5,353 nucleotides of DNA. It comes from an uncultured Flavobacterium sp. (GTDB lineage: Bacteria > Bacteroidota > Bacteroidia > Flavobacteriales > Flavobacteriaceae). Shown here piece after piece: positions 4,757 through 5,353 of this stretch. The position numbers and the translations under genes were made by a program. The notes under the pieces were generated by a model. The model was not told where the DNA came from. It searched no databases and saw only the letters and a program-made list of their open reading frames with translations. Position 1 is the first letter of the stretch; the number at the start of each line of letters is the position of its first letter. Where the stretch lies: the NCBI GenBank assembly GCA_946480635.1, contig CAMLKV010000188.1, positions 1 to 5,353 on the forward strand, read 5' to 3'.

Positions 4757-5353
4757 ATGAAAAAATTAGCTTTATTAGCTCTTACAGGAATTCTATTTTC
4801 TTGTAATAGTAATGGTTACAAAATTTCTGGAGAAATTAAAAATGTTAAAGATGGTACTTTAGTCTTTTTAGAAAAGAAAGATGAAAAACTTGGTCAAATA
4901 ACTGTTGATTCAGCTAAAAGTAAAGATAGTAAGTTTTATTTTGAAGGCAATGTTAAGGATGTTGAAATGCATACCATTCGTTTTCAAAATCTTAGAGGTG
5001 CATTAGGAGTAATTTTAGAACCAGGAGATCTTGATATAAAAGTTAATAAAGATAGTATTTTTAAAGCAAGTGTGAAAGGTACATACAATAACGATGAAAT
5101 GACCGCTTTTAACACTGAAGGCTTTAAAATGAGCAAAAAAGTTGAAGAGTTTGAGCAAAAAAACATGCCTGTAATGCAAGTCGCAATGCAAAAAAATGAT
5201 ACTGCAACCGTAAACAGATTAAGAAAAGAATACGCTGTTTTTCAAGAAAAGTTTGATGTAAGAAATGAAAAATACGTCAAAACACATCCAAAATCATTTG
5301 TATCTGTATTACTAGTTGAATCATTCTTAAAAGAGTTTGAACCTAAATATGAT
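4757..5353 (+). CDS. DUF4369-type lipoprotein, probable TlpA-like thiol-disulfide protein (3' end missing)
   Basis: The first 199 codons are open to the window edge without a stop. The N terminus MKKLALLALTGILFSC is a lipoprotein signal with lipobox LFSC, so Cys16 would be lipidated and the mature chain anchored facing the periplasm or cell surface. Residues about 20-115 have the DUF4369 pattern: YKISGEIKNVKDGTLVFLEKK, a repeated beta-rich stretch, then VILEPGDLDIKVNKDS. A charged helical region follows (about 116-199: KMSKKVEEFEQK, RLRKEYAVFQEKFDVRNEKY, then THPKSFVSVLLVES). In Bacteroidota this N-terminal arrangement is usually followed by a TlpA/AhpC-type thioredoxin domain with a CxxC site; that part lies outside the window and is only predicted. 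The gene has its own promoter and is separated from the sulfur island by the divergent pair, so a link to the island is not supported. Confidence 0.85.
   Translation, partial: MKKLALLALTGILFSCNSNGYKISGEIKNVKDGTLVFLEKKDEKLGQITVDSAKSKDSKFYFEGNVKDVEMHTIRFQNLRGALGVILEPGDLDIKVNKDSIFKASVKGTYNNDEMTAFNTEGFKMSKKVEEFEQKNMPVMQVAMQKNDTATVNRLRKEYAVFQEKFDVRNEKYVKTHPKSFVSVLLVESFLKEFEPKYD

Noticed and set aside
4984..5166. Minus-strand open frame of 60 codons inside the lipoprotein gene
   Set aside because: It is antisense to a lipoprotein gene with a clear signal peptide and domain; no independent support.
1..5353. Insertion sequences, CRISPR arrays, tRNA or rRNA genes
   Set aside because: I saw no transposase, spaced repeats, tRNA-like cloverleaf or rRNA segment; apart from short promoter regions the window is filled with coding sequence.

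Overview
The window looks like chromosomal DNA of a flavobacterium or a close relative within Bacteroidota. It is strongly AT-rich. Its leaders are A-rich with no strong Shine-Dalgarno sequence. Several promoters carry the Bacteroidota -7 element (TAnnTTTG), and the right edge encodes a DUF4369-type lipoprotein typical of that phylum. The genus is inferred from style, not from a search.

Positions 1-3972 hold a sulfane-sulfur (persulfide/sulfite/thiosulfate) island, all on the + strand: a TauE/SafE-type anion exporter (46-831); a CstB-like persulfide dioxygenase fused to two rhodanese domains (901-2313); a 68-residue YgaP-type membrane protein (2314-2520); a cytoplasmic thioredoxin (2513-2815); a strong terminator (2814-2844); and two half-size YeeE/YedE sulfur transporters (2912-3481 and 3484-3972) ending in a second terminator (4013-4045). 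The likely logic is that reactive persulfides are oxidised to sulfite and converted to thiosulfate by the dioxygenase-rhodanese protein. Thioredoxin would recycle protein thiols and persulfides, and TauE and YeeE would move the sulfur oxyanions across the inner membrane.

The most interesting signal is regulatory. A Crp/Fnr-like palindrome (TGTGA-N6-TCACT at 827-842, TGTGA-N6-TAACA at 2849-2864) lies upstream of both the dioxygenase gene and the first YeeE gene. In each case its centre is exactly 29.5 bases before a -7-like box, which places it near -41 to -43, the class II activator position. A matching box before tauE (21-28) predicts a third operator just outside the left edge. The island therefore looks like a small regulon of separate transcription units under one Crp/Fnr-type activator that is not encoded in the window.

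Positions 3974-4650 carry a minus-strand pair of unknown function: a 179-residue protein and, through an ATGA overlap, a 46-residue very lysine-rich protein. The terminator of the YeeE unit lies inside the small gene. Positions 4651-4756 form a divergent promoter region. From 4757 to the right edge runs the first 199 residues of a lipoprotein whose start resembles DUF4369/TlpA-type thiol-disulfide proteins; it continues beyond the window.
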